Of a stretch of DNA of 64,000 nt, positions 1 to 8,312 are shown one piece after another (position 1 is the stretch's first letter; each line of letters starts with the position of its first letter). The notes beneath the pieces were generated by a model that ran no database searches, was not told where the DNA came from, and worked only from the letters and a program-made list of their open reading frames with translations. This DNA comes from Candidatus Harpocratesius repetitus. Its GTDB lineage: Archaea > Asgardarchaeota > Lokiarchaeia > Sigyniarchaeales > Promethearchaeaceae. The stretch is taken from the NCBI GenBank assembly GCA_021498095.1, contig JAIZWK010000001.1:3721450-3785449 (forward strand), in the 5' to 3' direction. A program made the position numbers and the translations under genes.

Positions 1-1343
1 AATCTCTCCCCCCATTACGTACAGGTGAAACTGATGTAGATTTTTCCAAATCAAAATCATCTTCAAAAGCAACAAGAGAAAAACCGAAAGAAAGTGATTT
101 AGTTCAAAAATTTAGAGAAAAAATAAAGCAAAAAAAAATTCAAGGTGAAGTTGATGAAGAACTTGCCTTTGAAACTGTAATTGATTTTAGTAATAAAGGA
201 AGAGCGGCAATATCATTTAAAAATGAAGCAGAGATAGACAATACAAGCCAAATTTCAGATGAAATTGCATCAAGTGATGTTATACAGAATGCTGAAACAA
301 AAATGCTCAAAGATGCAATTAATGATGAAACTAAAATGGTAGGAAATACCAAATATTCCAATGATCAAACCGTTTCGAACCAGAATATGCATTTAAATGC
401 AACAACACCCTCGAATATACCAATACCAACAAAACCATCACAGCCAAATCTTAGCCCAATACCTGAAAATGCCATACCAATTATTGATTCACCCCCATTT
501 ATTAATATTCCAAAACCTGCCCCACTTTCAAGAGAATCCGTAATATCAATACCAGATAACAGAATAGAAAAAGGAGATTTAGCAAAACAAAATATTCAAC
601 TCAATCATAATAATAAAGATATACCATTCTCGATAGATTCATCTGCACCACCACCATTGTCTCTTGAAGAAGGAGTCAAATTATCAAGCAAAATCACGTT
701 TGATGAATATCAACAAATTCAAGAAGAAAGAGATCTTTTAAAAAATCAACTAGAACAAGTTACTGATGAATTAACAAAACAAATACAATCAAGAGACGAA
801 AAAATTAAAGAATTGGATAAAAATCTCTCAATATTACATAATAAAAATAAAGAACTTGAAGATAAATATAATCAAATACAAAAAGAAACTCAAATAAAAA
901 TGAAAAATTTTCGAGATAAATTTCTAAAAATTCAAGAAAAAATTCAACCTTTAATTAAAGAAAACCAAGAGTTAAAGTTGAAATGGGAAAAAGAAGTCCA
1001 CACTAAAAAAGTAACAGATAATATTCAATTAATTAATCAAAATCTCTCATTACAAGAAGAAATTGACAAATTAAAAAACGTTAATGAAAAATTAATTAAG
1101 AAACTAAATGAACAAGAACAATTGATTAAGCGATTATCAGAATCGAAACAAAATCAGGAAATATCCAAAAATAAAAATGAAAATATTCAGAATGATCAAG
1201 AAAAAAAAGAAACAGCTCAAATATTAAAAAATGCACTTATGAATTCACTTCAAGAAAAACAAAAGCAACTTCAACATCAACAACAATTGGGACAAAACAA
1301 TAAAGAAGTAAATAATAAAAGCAAAAAAAACAATGAAAATTAG
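1..1343 (+). CDS. Coiled-coil protein with proline-rich linker (5' truncated)
   Basis: The frame is open from base 3 with no stop, so the gene starts before the window; the ATG at 303 is only an internal methionine. About 446 residues are visible. The first ~130 are charged and Ser/Lys/Glu rich. A Pro/Asn/Ile-rich low-complexity stretch (about nt 400-660, many PIP/PPP motifs) follows, then a long heptad-like Glu/Lys/Leu/Gln coiled coil (about nt 700-1310) and a Gln/Asn/Lys-rich tail. There is no catalytic motif, signal peptide or membrane segment, so it is probably a cytoplasmic scaffold or filament-like protein. It converges on a Rag-like GTPase gene and its stop overlaps that gene's stop by 4 bp. 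I do not recognise a family; the function is unknown. Confidence 0.75.
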   Translation, partial: SLPPLRTGETDVDFSKSKSSSKATREKPKESDLVQKFREKIKQKKIQGEVDEELAFETVIDFSNKGRAAISFKNEAEIDNTSQISDEIASSDVIQNAETKMLKDAINDETKMVGNTKYSNDQTVSNQNMHLNATTPSNIPIPTKPSQPNLSPIPENAIPIIDSPPFINIPKPAPLSRESVISIPDNRIEKGDLAKQNIQLNHNNKDIPFSIDSSAPPPLSLEEGVKLSSKITFDEYQQIQEERDLLKNQLEQVTDELTKQIQSRDEKIKELDKNLSILHNKNKELEDKYNQIQKETQIKMKNFRDKFLKIQEKIQPLIKENQELKLKWEKEVHTKKVTDNIQLINQNLSLQEEIDKLKNVNEKLIKKLNEQEQLIKRLSESKQNQEISKNKNENIQNDQEKKETAQILKNALMNSLQEKQKQLQHQQQLGQNNKEVNNKSKKNNEN

Positions 1344-2626
1344 TTAATATCTTGCAGTAATTTTACTTTAACCTTCAGTTTTTCTGAAAGAGATTCTAAT
1401 TCATCTTTCGATTTCTCAGGTGAAAATAGTAGAATATGTTCTTGTCCAAATTCATCTAACTCAGAACAATAAGCATTAAATTTGTTCACTTGAAGATTAA
1501 AACATTCTGGTTTTTTTATATATTGTTTGATAAAATTATAAATACTCTTTATCATCGGGATAATTATATTTACAGAAAAAACTGGTAAATCTGAAGTAGA
1601 AATTTCAAGCAAAATTTTATTATTTTGAATTACAATAACCCCAATTTTTTCCTTTTTAGTTAATTCTCCATTAATAGCATTACGAATTTGGTTTGCTCTC
1701 TCAGAGATATTACTCAAAATAATTTGCATTGCTTTAAATAAGGAAGAAATAAAATTAGGTTTAATACTTGTAAAAAAAAGTAGATTTTCATTAAAATTTA
1801 AAGATTTTACTATATTATCTTTGAATTCTCCCAATCTCTCTGGATTAACCAAATCAATTTTATGACATAATATAAAAAGATGAGGTTTTTCAGAACTTGA
1901 TGAGACATGATTTAATTTAAACTGAATTTTTTTAAGATGATTGATAATATCATGTGAGTTTGTCTCCCAATAGGGAGGATCAAAAACATACACAACCAAA
2001 TCACATGCATCAAACGGATCAATCTCAGAATCAAACGAATCATATAAATAATGTTCAATTTCTTGTCCTGCTAAATCTGCGATTCCAAGATCAAGATCGA
2101 AATAATCTATCTTATAATGTACTAATCCATATGTTGGTTCCATGGGTTTATTTAATATTTCATCTGAAGTAGCGGATTCAAAGAAAATTTTTTTAATTGA
2201 GGTTTTACCCACTCCACTAGTCCCTAAAATCAATAACTTTCGAGACAATTTATTAGAAAAAATATCATATGCGATCTGCTTGAAATACTCATTTCGTTGT
2301 GAATAATTAAGAGAAAAAAGATGAATCCCTTGTTTGTATAATTTTTCTTTAAAAGGTGCAATTTCTGATTGCTCGTCTTCATGAAATATAACAATTAACA
2401 TTGAATATCCTAATTGCACAATTTTATCTTTTGGGCAAAAACTAATGATTATTTTTTGTTGAAAGCGTAAATCGATAATTTCCGGTTGCTTTGTTTTGGA
2501 AATAGAATGAGACATAAGTACTTTATTAACTTCATCTTTTGATAGATGTATTGATTTCGGAAAAGATTTCCGAATAATAGTTCCCATAGTTGAATCCCAT
2601 TCAGTTAATACAATTCCGATAGGCAT
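1340..2626 (-). CDS. Rag/Gtr-like GTPase with N-terminal longin-like and C-terminal roadblock/longin-like domains
   Basis: The central G domain (about residues 128-310) has G1 GTSGVGKTS (135-143), a switch I Thr in EPTYG (~165), G3 DLAGQE (184-189), G4 HKID (255-258) and a G5-like TSIKP (286-290). This set fits the Rag/Gtr/Arf side of the Ras superfamily. Residues 1-120 alternate beta strands and helices and open with IGIVLTEWD, like Asgard longin-type domains. Residues 328-428 (GVIVIQNNKILLEIS, then a helix and further strands) look like a roadblock/longin fold. In eukaryotes Rag GTPases sit on separate longin/roadblock Ragulator proteins; here comparable folds flank the G domain in one chain. 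It is probably the last gene of a minus-strand run with the Ras-like GTPase (149 bp gap) and the GvpD-like ATPase. G domain certain; flanking folds inferred from secondary-structure pattern. Confidence 0.85.
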   Translation of the reverse strand: MPIGIVLTEWDSTMGTIIRKSFPKSIHLSKDEVNKVLMSHSISKTKQPEIIDLRFQQKIIISFCPKDKIVQLGYSMLIVIFHEDEQSEIAPFKEKLYKQGIHLFSLNYSQRNEYFKQIAYDIFSNKLSRKLLILGTSGVGKTSIKKIFFESATSDEILNKPMEPTYGLVHYKIDYFDLDLGIADLAGQEIEHYLYDSFDSEIDPFDACDLVVYVFDPPYWETNSHDIINHLKKIQFKLNHVSSSSEKPHLFILCHKIDLVNPERLGEFKDNIVKSLNFNENLLFFTSIKPNFISSLFKAMQIILSNISERANQIRNAINGELTKKEKIGVIVIQNNKILLEISTSDLPVFSVNIIIPMIKSIYNFIKQYIKKPECFNLQVNKFNAYCSELDEFGQEHILLFSPEKSKDELESLSEKLKVKVKLLQDIN

Positions 2627-2775
2627 CTTTCAAAATCGCTCTTTTCTTTTTGATCAAATATAGGAAAAATGAGCATAAATAATATTACATTTAAAATTCT
2701 TCTAAGATATAAAAAGAATTGTAAAATTGATATAAATGAAAAATTAATCTTATTAATATTATTTCCAAAAAGAGA

Positions 2776-3282
2776 TTACCATAAAGAATCTGCAATATAT
2801 TGAAACATTTCAACAATATTTTCACCAGTTTTTGCAGAAGTTGCAAAAACTTTTACATTATATTCAGATTCTAATTCTTTAACTACTTTTGATTCTTCTT
2901 CACTATTTAAGAGATCAATTTTATTCAAAGCTATTAAAAATGGAACATCTTTACCTGCATGTTTTCGAATATCCCCAATCCAAGGTTTGATGAAATCTGG
3001 AGTAATTCTATTATAATCTACGACAATTATGACAAAATTGCTATAGGATAAGTATTGTGAACGCATAGTTTCAAAACTTTTTTGTGATGCCAAATCCCAT
3101 ATTTGAACAATTAATTCATTTTTTTCTTTTTCACTCTTTTTTATAAAAGTATACTCATAAAAATCAACGCCCAATGTCACTAAATAGGAATTTGAGAATG
3201 TTCCTTTGGTGAAACGGACAACAACTGAAGTTTTGCCCACTCCATCACTGCCAAGTAAGCAAATTTTTTTTTGAATTCTCAT
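2776..3282 (-). CDS. Ras/Rab-type small GTPase with altered G3 (DLASQ)
   Basis: A compact 168-residue single-domain GTPase. G1 is GSDGVGKTS (11-19), a switch I Thr lies in VTLGVD (~36), G4 is NKID (120-123) and G5 is TSAKTG (148-153). The tryptophan before G3 (IWD) is typical of Rab/Ras proteins. The G3 motif reads DLASQ (63-67), so the usual glycine that contacts the gamma-phosphate is Ser while the catalytic Gln is kept; this could change hydrolysis or switching. There is no C-terminal prenylation cysteine: the chain ends ADSLW. The gene follows the GvpD-like ATPase gene by 17 bp, and an AGGAG overlapping that gene's stop lies 14 bp before this ATG, suggesting co-transcription. Confidence 0.93.
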   Translation of the reverse strand: MRIQKKICLLGSDGVGKTSVVVRFTKGTFSNSYLVTLGVDFYEYTFIKKSEKEKNELIVQIWDLASQKSFETMRSQYLSYSNFVIIVVDYNRITPDFIKPWIGDIRKHAGKDVPFLIALNKIDLLNSEEESKVVKELESEYNVKVFATSAKTGENIVEMFQYIADSLW

Positions 3283-3299
3283 GATTAAATTTCATTCTC

Positions 3300-4796
3300 C
3301 TATACTATGGGAAGTAGTTCAATTTGTGGAAATCCTTTATCATAAATTGTCTTCATTGCAAACAAACTTGAGTTTCGAGGTTTTATGGAAAAAATCATTA
3401 TAGTTCCGTGCCGTTCAATTACTTTTATATGTGTTGAAGCAATATAACTCAAATCTGCTGTTAATGTAGAATATTTTTCTAATTCATTTTTTTCATTTTT
3501 TGATGAGTTAATAATACCCAATTCAATAACATTTGAATTCCTTATTAACTTTAAGTGTTTATCAAAAAGTCCAATAGTTTTATTGAAATCTACCATGAAT
3601 TGAAGATTATCATATGAAATACCAGCAAACACAGGTTGAAATTTGGAAATACTTGAGAGTTTGGAATATGTATCAAAGAAAATTTCATTAAAGTTTTCAT
3701 CGTCCACCTGACGAATATAAGGTCGAATTTCTTTTCTATCAGATATTTGATTTTGAAGAATTTTCATATACTTGCTGATTCGATCTGTAGGTAAATAAAG
3801 AAACAATCTTTTTTTATCAAGTAGATCACTATTTATTCCATCGGATGCGCGAATTATGGCTCCACGTCCATTTTGAATAAATTGACAAAGTAGACCGATA
3901 AAAATCGAAGAAATAGAAGAAATTGGAACACTTGATTCCACTTCAAGTAAATTAAATGTTCCAGGTCGTAATCCACCTCCATAAATTTCATCAAGTGCAC
4001 GATTTCCTGTCGAAAAGAGATCTTCTTTATCAGTAGATGGTTCATACTGTGCAATATTAGTTAATTTCTCTTTTTTAAAGGGAGGTAAATATCTAAATTT
4101 ATTCTGATAAAGTGTATAAGCATATTGTTTCTGTTTTCTTTCTACAGCACGAATTTTATTTATTTCTACTGTTCGAAATGTACGTCCTCCTATTTCACCA
4201 TCACGTAAAGTAACAATTCCATCAACAATATAATCAAGAAATCCGTGTGTGTCTGATTCTGCGATTAATATTAATTTAGAATTACTTTGTCGTATAAATT
4301 CGGTAAAAAGAGTTTCCACTTGATCATTTTGATTACGCCCAGGCCCGATAATCGCATCCCATGAATCAATAACAATTATTGGATTTTCATATTGAGCAAC
4401 TTTCTCATAAATTATTTTTAAAAATTCAGGAATAGTCTGAAATCGAATTGTTTGCATTAAATGCTCTTTCATTTGGCTACCTTTAGGATCCTGCGTTGGA
4501 GGTATATAAGTTCGCGTTGCATCCAGAATATTTTCTGGAGCTAAACGATCCCTAAGCCAAGGAAACTGAGAATAAAGAGAAGAAGGAGCTACTCGAGTAC
4601 TCAAATAAACAGGAGTAAATTCCTTAAAAAAAGATAATAAAGACATGGCAAAAGTTGTCTTTCCTACACCAGCACGACCTTTAAGAAGAAGATTATATCC
4701 TGTATCCTTCAATTTGAAGGCCGAAACAATTTCTGGAGGGATTAAAATATCATCCTTATTTTTTTTCACTTTTTTTCCCATATCTTGATCAATCAC
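3300..4796 (-). CDS. RecA-superfamily ATPase, KaiC/GvpD-like, two domains
   Basis: A 498-residue P-loop ATPase. The first RecA-like domain has Walker A GRAGVGKTT (40-48) and Walker B PIIVIDSWD (139-147). A second RecA-like unit begins near residue 257 (STGNRALDEIYGGGLRPGT), but its P-loop position reads EVESSVPISS, so it should not bind ATP in the usual way. One active and one degenerate KaiC-like half, with this length, recalls the archaeal GvpD/KaiC-like regulators. There are no gas-vesicle genes here, so a gas-vesicle role is unlikely and a signalling role is more plausible. It is the first gene of a minus-strand run with two GTPases. The ~200 bp upstream gap is divergent with the acyl-CoA synthetase gene and probably carries both promoters. 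Confidence 0.85.
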   Translation of the reverse strand: MIDQDMGKKVKKNKDDILIPPEIVSAFKLKDTGYNLLLKGRAGVGKTTFAMSLLSFFKEFTPVYLSTRVAPSSLYSQFPWLRDRLAPENILDATRTYIPPTQDPKGSQMKEHLMQTIRFQTIPEFLKIIYEKVAQYENPIIVIDSWDAIIGPGRNQNDQVETLFTEFIRQSNSKLILIAESDTHGFLDYIVDGIVTLRDGEIGGRTFRTVEINKIRAVERKQKQYAYTLYQNKFRYLPPFKKEKLTNIAQYEPSTDKEDLFSTGNRALDEIYGGGLRPGTFNLLEVESSVPISSISSIFIGLLCQFIQNGRGAIIRASDGINSDLLDKKRLFLYLPTDRISKYMKILQNQISDRKEIRPYIRQVDDENFNEIFFDTYSKLSSISKFQPVFAGISYDNLQFMVDFNKTIGLFDKHLKLIRNSNVIELGIINSSKNEKNELEKYSTLTADLSYIASTHIKVIERHGTIMIFSIKPRNSSLFAMKTIYDKGFPQIELLPIV

Positions 4797-4920
4797 AACT
4801 GTAATGATTAATTAATCAACCCGCTACCCTATAAAATTTTCTTCTTTTCGTTAACAATTCAATTGTAATTAACGCATTTTTGATCTATTCACTAAATAAT
4901 ACTTTGATCTCTCCTAATAG

Positions 4921-4928
4921 TTTAAATA
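4921..4928 (+). promoter_or_regulatory. Putative TATA box of the acyl-CoA synthetase gene
   Basis: TTTAAATA in the 200 bp divergent gap, about 70 bp upstream of the ATG at 4998, matches an archaeal TATA element. The start codon has no Shine-Dalgarno-like sequence. A second A/T run lies immediately before the ATG, so the true promoter position is uncertain. Confidence 0.35.
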
Positions 4929-4997
4929 TAGAACTACAAAGAACATGTATTTTTTAATTGTACAAAAATTTAATTCTAACTGTAATTTTATTTAAAT

Positions 4998-6461
4998 ATG
5001 CAATCGAATGAAAATTCCCTCGATTATGATTTCGATCTCACACCGATTTTTCGTCCAAAAAGTACAGTGATTATAGGATTATCTAGTCGTAATCCAGATC
5101 ACCCAGGAAATGCAATGTTTTCAAAAAATCTTATTGAAATGAAGACAAAAACATATGGAATTACACCTCGTGCCAATGAAATAGATGGCCATAAAGTTTA
5201 TCAATCTTTAGACAAATTACCAGAAGTTCCAGATTTAGCGGTTGTAGCAGTTAGCGCAAGACATACATTACAAGTAATCAAAGAAATTGCGGAATTTGGC
5301 GTGAAAGGTGCAGTAATCATTGGAGGGGGTTTTGCAGAAATAGGAAAGGAAGGAAAAAAGAAGCAAGATGAATTAGTTAAATTTTGTATCGATAAAGGAA
5401 TGCCTTTTATCGGACCAAATTGTATTGGAGTATACAGTCCTCCAATTGTCGATACATTTTTCCTGCCTTCAGAAAGGCTTGTAAAACCAAAACAAGGAAA
5501 TGTTGCAGTAATTAGTCAAAGTGGAGGTGTTTTGATCGATCAATTCTTTATAAACTGTAAAGAGCGCGATATTGGAATTAGCACTGCAGTTTCTATCGGT
5601 AACAAAGCAATGGTAAATGAAGCTATGTTACTGAAATATTTTGAGAAAGATCCAAACACTGATGTAATCGCTTTTTATTTAGAAGGATTTCATCCAGGTG
5701 ATGGAAGGAAATTTTGTGAAACTGCCCGCTTATCTAGAAAAGATGTTGTAGTTTATTCAGGTGGAATTTCAAGTGCTGGAAAAATTGCAGCGGGATCTCA
5801 TACCGGTTCTCTTGCAGCAGATGGAAGTATTATGAAAGGAGCATATAAACAATTTAGTGTTATAAATCCAACAACTGAACAATATCTGACAAACACTTTG
5901 AAAACCTATTCAATGCTTGCAAATCCCTTTAGAAAATACTCAACTATGTCAATACATCGTGATAAAATTGCCGTTTTATCCGTTTCTGGAGGGCATGGTG
6001 TAATTTGTGCAGATATTATGGACAAATATGGTCTTAAACTCACTAAATTTACAGATAAACAAAAAGAAGACATCAGTTTCCTTTTAAATCCAGTAGCATC
6101 GCGCATTGCGGGATTAAATAACCCAATTGATATTACAGGGTCAGGTACTGATGATGATATAGTCAATATATTAGAATACTTACTAAATGCACCAAATGTC
6201 GAAATGATATTCACTTTATTAGTTCCACAAGTTCCCCAACTTTCAATGCGATTAGGTCGCTCTATCATGCAGATAGGCAATAAATATCGAAAACCTATAA
6301 TTGCGTACGTTCCTTGGACCCCAAAATATGATTTAATTCGTGATGCTTTGGAAATGCACTATATTCCGTGCGGTCATACAATTGAAGAAACCGTTGAGAT
6401 GGGAACCGCGTTAATTTTAAAGGGTGAAGGCGGAATACGTAAAAAAATGAGCACTCTGTGA
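4998..6461 (+). CDS. acdA: ADP-forming acetyl/acyl-CoA synthetase alpha subunit
   Basis: 487 residues. An N-terminal CoA-binding Rossmann domain (VIIGLSSRNPDHPGN at 24-38, GPNCIG 139-144) is followed by two succinyl-CoA-ligase-like flavodoxin domains (VISQSGG 171-177). The phosphohistidine motif GSHTGSLA places the catalytic His at 268. In archaea this enzyme (ACD) converts acyl-CoA, ADP and phosphate to acid, CoA and ATP, giving substrate-level ATP in peptide or sugar fermentation. The chain ends after the alpha part, with no ATP-grasp beta domain, and no beta gene lies in this window, so a partner must be encoded elsewhere. It is a monocistronic-looking plus-strand gene with a T-tract after it. 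Confidence 0.88.
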   Translation: MQSNENSLDYDFDLTPIFRPKSTVIIGLSSRNPDHPGNAMFSKNLIEMKTKTYGITPRANEIDGHKVYQSLDKLPEVPDLAVVAVSARHTLQVIKEIAEFGVKGAVIIGGGFAEIGKEGKKKQDELVKFCIDKGMPFIGPNCIGVYSPPIVDTFFLPSERLVKPKQGNVAVISQSGGVLIDQFFINCKERDIGISTAVSIGNKAMVNEAMLLKYFEKDPNTDVIAFYLEGFHPGDGRKFCETARLSRKDVVVYSGGISSAGKIAAGSHTGSLAADGSIMKGAYKQFSVINPTTEQYLTNTLKTYSMLANPFRKYSTMSIHRDKIAVLSVSGGHGVICADIMDKYGLKLTKFTDKQKEDISFLLNPVASRIAGLNNPIDITGSGTDDDIVNILEYLLNAPNVEMIFTLLVPQVPQLSMRLGRSIMQIGNKYRKPIIAYVPWTPKYDLIRDALEMHYIPCGHTIEETVEMGTALILKGEGGIRKKMSTL

Positions 6462-6501
6462 TAAAAATAAGAAATTTTCTCACTATATTATTTATATTAT
6501 T

Positions 6502-6510
6502 CTTTTTTTC
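6502..6510 (+). terminator. T-tract terminator after acyl-CoA synthetase gene
   Basis: A CTTTTTTTC run about 40 bp after the stop at 6461, in an A/T-rich stretch, fits the U-tract terminators of archaea. There is no strong hairpin. Confidence 0.4.
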
Positions 6511-6519
6511 TTGCTAACT

Positions 6520-6539
6520 GTTGATAAGTGTTGATAAGT
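6520..6539 (+). repeat. Perfect 10-bp tandem direct repeat
   Basis: GTTGATAAGT occurs twice in direct contact (6520-6529 and 6530-6539), about 65 bp upstream of the Rag-like GTPase start. It may be a regulator site or simple slippage; nothing else supports either reading. Confidence 0.6.
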
Positions 6540-6602
6540 TTTAATTAAAGAAGATCAAAAGTTATACCAAAGAATTTAGCAATAACTCACATCTTTTTAT
6601 TG

Positions 6603-8114
6603 ATGGTAAAGAAAATAGTGTTAGTAGGATCGAGCTCAGCTGGAAAATCCACACTGAGAAAATGGTTTTTCGAAGGGGAAAATATCTTTAAATTATTGGA
6701 AAATCCATTAGAGCCGACAATTAGTTATGAAAACAAATCTTACCGTTTCATTCAAGAATTATATGTGTTCGATTTAGCCGGTCAAGAAGTAGATAGATGG
6801 TTTGGGAATCAGCAAGAAATTTTTGATGAAAGTGAAGTAATTATTAATGTTATTGATGCTCGTAGCGCTCCAAAAATAATTACAGATTACATTACAAAAG
6901 CATTACCATTACAATCTAGCCGAGTGAAAGATGCGGATATCTTTTTTCTAATTCATAAAGTTGATCTTATTGATACATTTCAGCAGGATAAAATAACCAA
7001 GGCTTTAAACGAACTAAAACGCAAAATAAATGAACAAGAAGGTGTTAGTTTTAAATGGTATTTTACCTCTATAAAACCATCCTATTTAGTTAGCACAATA
7101 AATGCTTTCGCAGATATTTTTAAAATATCAGGTCTTGATCGAGAAGCAAAATTGAATATTAAATTGGTTCGCCTGAATACTGAGTTATTCCAAACACTTT
7201 CTGAGAAACACGAAGTTTCGATGGAAAATTTATCATTATTGCTAAAAGGAACTTATTCTAAAATACAAAGCTTGGTCACATCTTATAAAGATTCAGGATT
7301 ATTAGAAACAAAAGAAAAAAATGGAGTAATATTTGTTTCATTGACGAAAAGGGGAGAATCCTATTATGAACAAGTTATTAAAAGTATTGAATTGTTGTTT
7401 AAAGAAGAATTACATGAAAAGATTTCAGAAGAAGTGCCTTTTGAAGAAAAAATTCAAATACCTTCTTATTGGATTTATGGAATTATGATTAGTGACTCAA
7501 ATGGAAGAACATTATTAATTGCAGAAACATCAGATAACAGTTTGAAATCAATATTAAATCGAGCAAATAACCCACAATTCGATCTTGAGTTAATTCCGAT
7601 GTTTTTGAATGCAATGTCAAAATTTGCTGAAGAAATAAATGTTAAAAATTTATCTAGTTTTCAAATTCAAGGCGGAAATTTACAAATGTCTTCATTATCT
7701 CGAGGAAATATAACATTTACTGTATTTTCAAATCCAGAATTTAAAATAGAATTGGTTCAAGATGAAATAACTGCAATTTTTGACGAATTCTTTAATAATA
7801 ATTTAAAATATATTAATGAATTTGAAAAATCAGGAAATGCTACTCCTTTTATGGAATTTATTCCTGAAATTAGGGAAAAGATAGAATTAGTCATTAAGAA
7901 TTACGTTAAAATTTTAAAAGAAATCTCATATTTCAGTTTTGATGAAGTAAAACGGTTATATGATGAACTTTCTCATGTAAATGAAGATAAATTAACACTA
8001 GAAGAACAATTAAAGATAAAATCGCTAAAAGTCAAATTACTAGAAACTATATTAAAAGAAAATGCTAAAGAATTTCTTGCAATAGAAGAAGATATACGTT
8101 CATGTATCAAATAA
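6603..8114 (+). CDS. Rag/Gtr-like GTPase fused to winged-helix and longin/roadblock-like domains
   Basis: 503 residues from the ATG at 6603 (a TTG lies directly before it at 6600). In numbering from that TTG, the G domain has GSSSAGKST (10-18), EPT in switch I (~40), DLAGQE (58-63), HKVD (119-122) and TSIKP (156-160). The G3 and TSIKP motifs match the other Rag-like gene at 1340-2626. Residues ~185-265 look like a winged helix (LSLLLKG, a recognition-type helix, then a beta wing ending LTKRGESYY). Residues ~288-395 (YGIMISDSNGRTLLIAET, then a helix and strands) look like a longin/roadblock fold. The last ~100 residues are helical and Glu/Lys rich. A Rag-type switch joined to a DNA- or protein-binding winged helix is an Asgard-style fusion. 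Family certain; role unknown. Confidence 0.85.
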   Translation: MVKKIVLVGSSSAGKSTLRKWFFEGENIFKLLENPLEPTISYENKSYRFIQELYVFDLAGQEVDRWFGNQQEIFDESEVIINVIDARSAPKIITDYITKALPLQSSRVKDADIFFLIHKVDLIDTFQQDKITKALNELKRKINEQEGVSFKWYFTSIKPSYLVSTINAFADIFKISGLDREAKLNIKLVRLNTELFQTLSEKHEVSMENLSLLLKGTYSKIQSLVTSYKDSGLLETKEKNGVIFVSLTKRGESYYEQVIKSIELLFKEELHEKISEEVPFEEKIQIPSYWIYGIMISDSNGRTLLIAETSDNSLKSILNRANNPQFDLELIPMFLNAMSKFAEEINVKNLSSFQIQGGNLQMSSLSRGNITFTVFSNPEFKIELVQDEITAIFDEFFNNNLKYINEFEKSGNATPFMEFIPEIREKIELVIKNYVKILKEISYFSFDEVKRLYDELSHVNEDKLTLEEQLKIKSLKVKLLETILKENAKEFLAIEEDIRSCIK

Positions 8115-8200
8115 AGAATAGAAAAATAATTTCAATTTGATCTTTGATTTGGATGTCTATAACAATCATTCTTTTAAGTCCAGTAAAATTTGAAGCAGAT

Positions 8201-8210
8201 TCTTTTTTTT
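8201..8210 (+). terminator. T-tract terminator after Rag-like GTPase gene
   Basis: TCTTTTTTTT about 90 bp past the stop at 8114, before the ABC transporter run, fits an archaeal U-tract terminator and separates the two transcription units. Confidence 0.4.
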
Positions 8211-8222
8211 CAGCCACAGTTA

Positions 8223-8234
8223 ATAGAATTCTAT
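8223..8234. promoter_or_regulatory. Perfect 12-bp palindrome upstream of the ABC/subtilase run
   Basis: ATAGAATTCTAT is self-complementary over 12 bp and lies about 80 bp before the first gene of the run. It could be an operator for a dimeric regulator. It contains an EcoRI-type core, and one palindrome of this size can arise by chance in A/T-rich DNA. Confidence 0.3.
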
Positions 8235-8312
8235 CAGAATAGAATGATGGAATTTTTATTGATGGCAGACTTTTAATCATTAGTTAAACTAAAAAAAAAG
8301 AAGGGAAAATAA

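Noticed and set aside
3300..4796. A gas-vesicle gene cluster suggested by the GvpD-like ATPase
   Set aside because: No GvpA, GvpN, GvpF or other gas-vesicle gene is present nearby; GvpD-like ATPases also occur without gas vesicles.
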